Shown: positions 6,362-7,222 of the stretch, piece by piece
How positions within the stretch are numbered: position 1 is the stretch's first letter
Layout of the letters: the number at the start of each line of letters is the position of its first letter
Source: Deltaproteobacteria bacterium
GTDB taxonomy: Bacteria > Desulfobacterota > Desulfobacteria > Desulfobacterales > ETH-SRB1
Direction of reading: 5' to 3'
Length of the DNA stretch: 7,222 nt
Assembly: GCA_003647525.1 (NCBI GenBank)
Contig: QMMZ01000092.1
Location: 1 to 7,222, forward strand
Made by a program: the position numbers and the translations under genes
Notes under the pieces: model-generated
What the model was told of the DNA's origin: nothing
Databases searched by the model: none
The model's input: only the letters and a program-made list of their open reading frames with translations

Positions 6362-7222
6362 AGAATTTGAAGCTGGCGGTTTTATATTTGTTATTGATTG
6401 CAATGATCATTGGAGGTGCTGTTTCTTGCAAGTACAGGGTGTCAAGGCAGCTTGTGAAGAAAAAATGCGTTGAGTGCCATCAAAAAAAGGCAGATGAGTT
6501 TAAAAAAGCAGGGATTGTCCATAAGCCTGTAAAAGGCAATGAATGTGAATCGTGTCACAGGCCCCACGGGGTGATCGGGGGCGCTTACTTAAAGGTAAGC
6601 AAAAAGGAGCTGTGTTACACCTGTCATAAAGAGATGAAGAGCATGCTTGACAAAAAGCATCTTCATGCCCCGGCAAAAGAAAGAGAGTGTATAAGCTGTC
6701 ACAGTCCACATTCGTCTGAGAACAAAAACCTGTTAAAAGGCAAGGGAAATAATCTTTGCTTTATCTGCCATAAAGAAGATGCCTATAGCAGAAAGATGCA
6801 GCATGCACCCTTATCCGACAAGGGGTGTTTGACCTGCCATGATGCTCATGGTTCTGATTATGAAAAATCGCTTTTTGATTCAACAGATGCTGTTTGCAGT
6901 AAATGTCACGATTTTAAAAAGCCCGGGTTTGTCAAAAGCCATTCAGGTTATAAGCCGGATGGAGATTCCTGTGTCTCATGCCATACACCTCATTCTTCTT
7001 CAAATACAAAACTGCTTCGAGAATTTGTGCACACGCCACTTGATCAGAACCAGTGCAAGTCCTGTCATAACCCGCCTGAATCAGAGCGCCCTTTAGATGT
7101 CAAAAAAACAGGAGCAAACCTCTGCTATGAGTGCCACACGGAAAACCGGACAGCATTTGCAAAGGCCCATGTTCATGCCCCTGTCAAAAAAGATAATTGC
7201 CTCTCATGCCACAGCCCCCATG
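6358..7222 (+). CDS. Multiheme cytochrome c lipoprotein with doubled CXXCH repeats (3' end missing)
   Basis: ATG 6358 overlaps the upstream stop as ATGA, and AGG 7 bases before it serves as ribosome binding site. The visible 288 residues are open to the window end. Residues 1-23 are a signal sequence and GAVSC gives a lipobox with Cys24, so the protein is probably a membrane-anchored lipoprotein. Eleven CXXCH motifs start at residues 37, 63, 86, 111, 134, 157, 180, 205, 233, 256 and 281. They alternate between a type preceded by Leu or Val and followed about 13 to 15 residues later by a His (often HAP), and a type followed by Pro-His (SPH, TPH, RPH) or Ala-His. This is the doubled CXXCH/cytochrome c3-like family, with heme attached by the Ccm system in the periplasm and bis-His ligation likely. 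A role in electron transfer across the envelope is expected; the partner is unknown. More heme motifs may follow beyond the window. Confidence 0.9.
   Translation, partial: MKNLKLAVLYLLLIAMIIGGAVSCKYRVSRQLVKKKCVECHQKKADEFKKAGIVHKPVKGNECESCHRPHGVIGGAYLKVSKKELCYTCHKEMKSMLDKKHLHAPAKERECISCHSPHSSENKNLLKGKGNNLCFICHKEDAYSRKMQHAPLSDKGCLTCHDAHGSDYEKSLFDSTDAVCSKCHDFKKPGFVKSHSGYKPDGDSCVSCHTPHSSSNTKLLREFVHTPLDQNQCKSCHNPPESERPLDVKKTGANLCYECHTENRTAFAKAHVHAPVKKDNCLSCHSPH

Noticed and set aside
6500..6709. Minus-strand open frame of 69 codons
   Set aside because: It is opposite the heme-binding region of the cytochrome gene; its codons simply reflect the repeated CXXCH sequence on the other strand.

Overview
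The window holds seven genes, all on the plus strand, most of them closely packed. Gene style and composition suggest a Gram-negative, anaerobic, cytochrome-rich bacterium. Signs of this are an outer-membrane beta-barrel ending in Phe, lipoproteins, a periplasmic parvulin-type foldase and a multiheme c-type cytochrome with doubled CXXCH repeats. Desulfobacterota (the former Deltaproteobacteria) is the best guess. No taxonomic marker is present, so this is an inference from gene content.

Layout: (1) 1-1427 is the 3' part of a large outer-membrane protein: a discoidin (F5/8-type) domain, a Thr/Glu-rich linker and a beta-barrel C-terminus. (2) After a gap with an inverted repeat, 1540-2121 encodes a CsgG/GNA1162-like lipoprotein candidate. 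(3) 2215-3768 starts at GTG behind a plausible promoter. It encodes an exported protein with a second CsgG-like domain fused to Ig-like segments. (4) 3773-4348 encodes a third CsgG-like protein, a clear lipoprotein. (5) 4372-4907 is a broken gene for a two-TM HAMP protein with two in-frame TAA stops and a -1 frameshift. (6) 4916-6361 encodes a SurA/PpiC-type periplasmic protein with two SurA_N-like modules and a parvulin domain that appears to lack both family histidines. (7) 6358-7222, cut by the window end, encodes a lipoprotein cytochrome c with 11 CXXCH motifs in 288 residues.

Taken together, the locus looks like an envelope module. A beta-barrel, secreted lipoproteins that could form an outer-membrane assembly, a periplasmic chaperone and a multiheme cytochrome lipoprotein lie side by side. 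An extracellular electron-transfer or cytochrome-export role is a reasonable hypothesis, but nothing in the sequence proves it. The most unusual points are the three tandem CsgG-like proteins sharing one C-terminal signature, the decayed HAMP gene among intact neighbours, and a break in the cytochrome repeat where one heme motif and one Pro-His ligand candidate are missing together.
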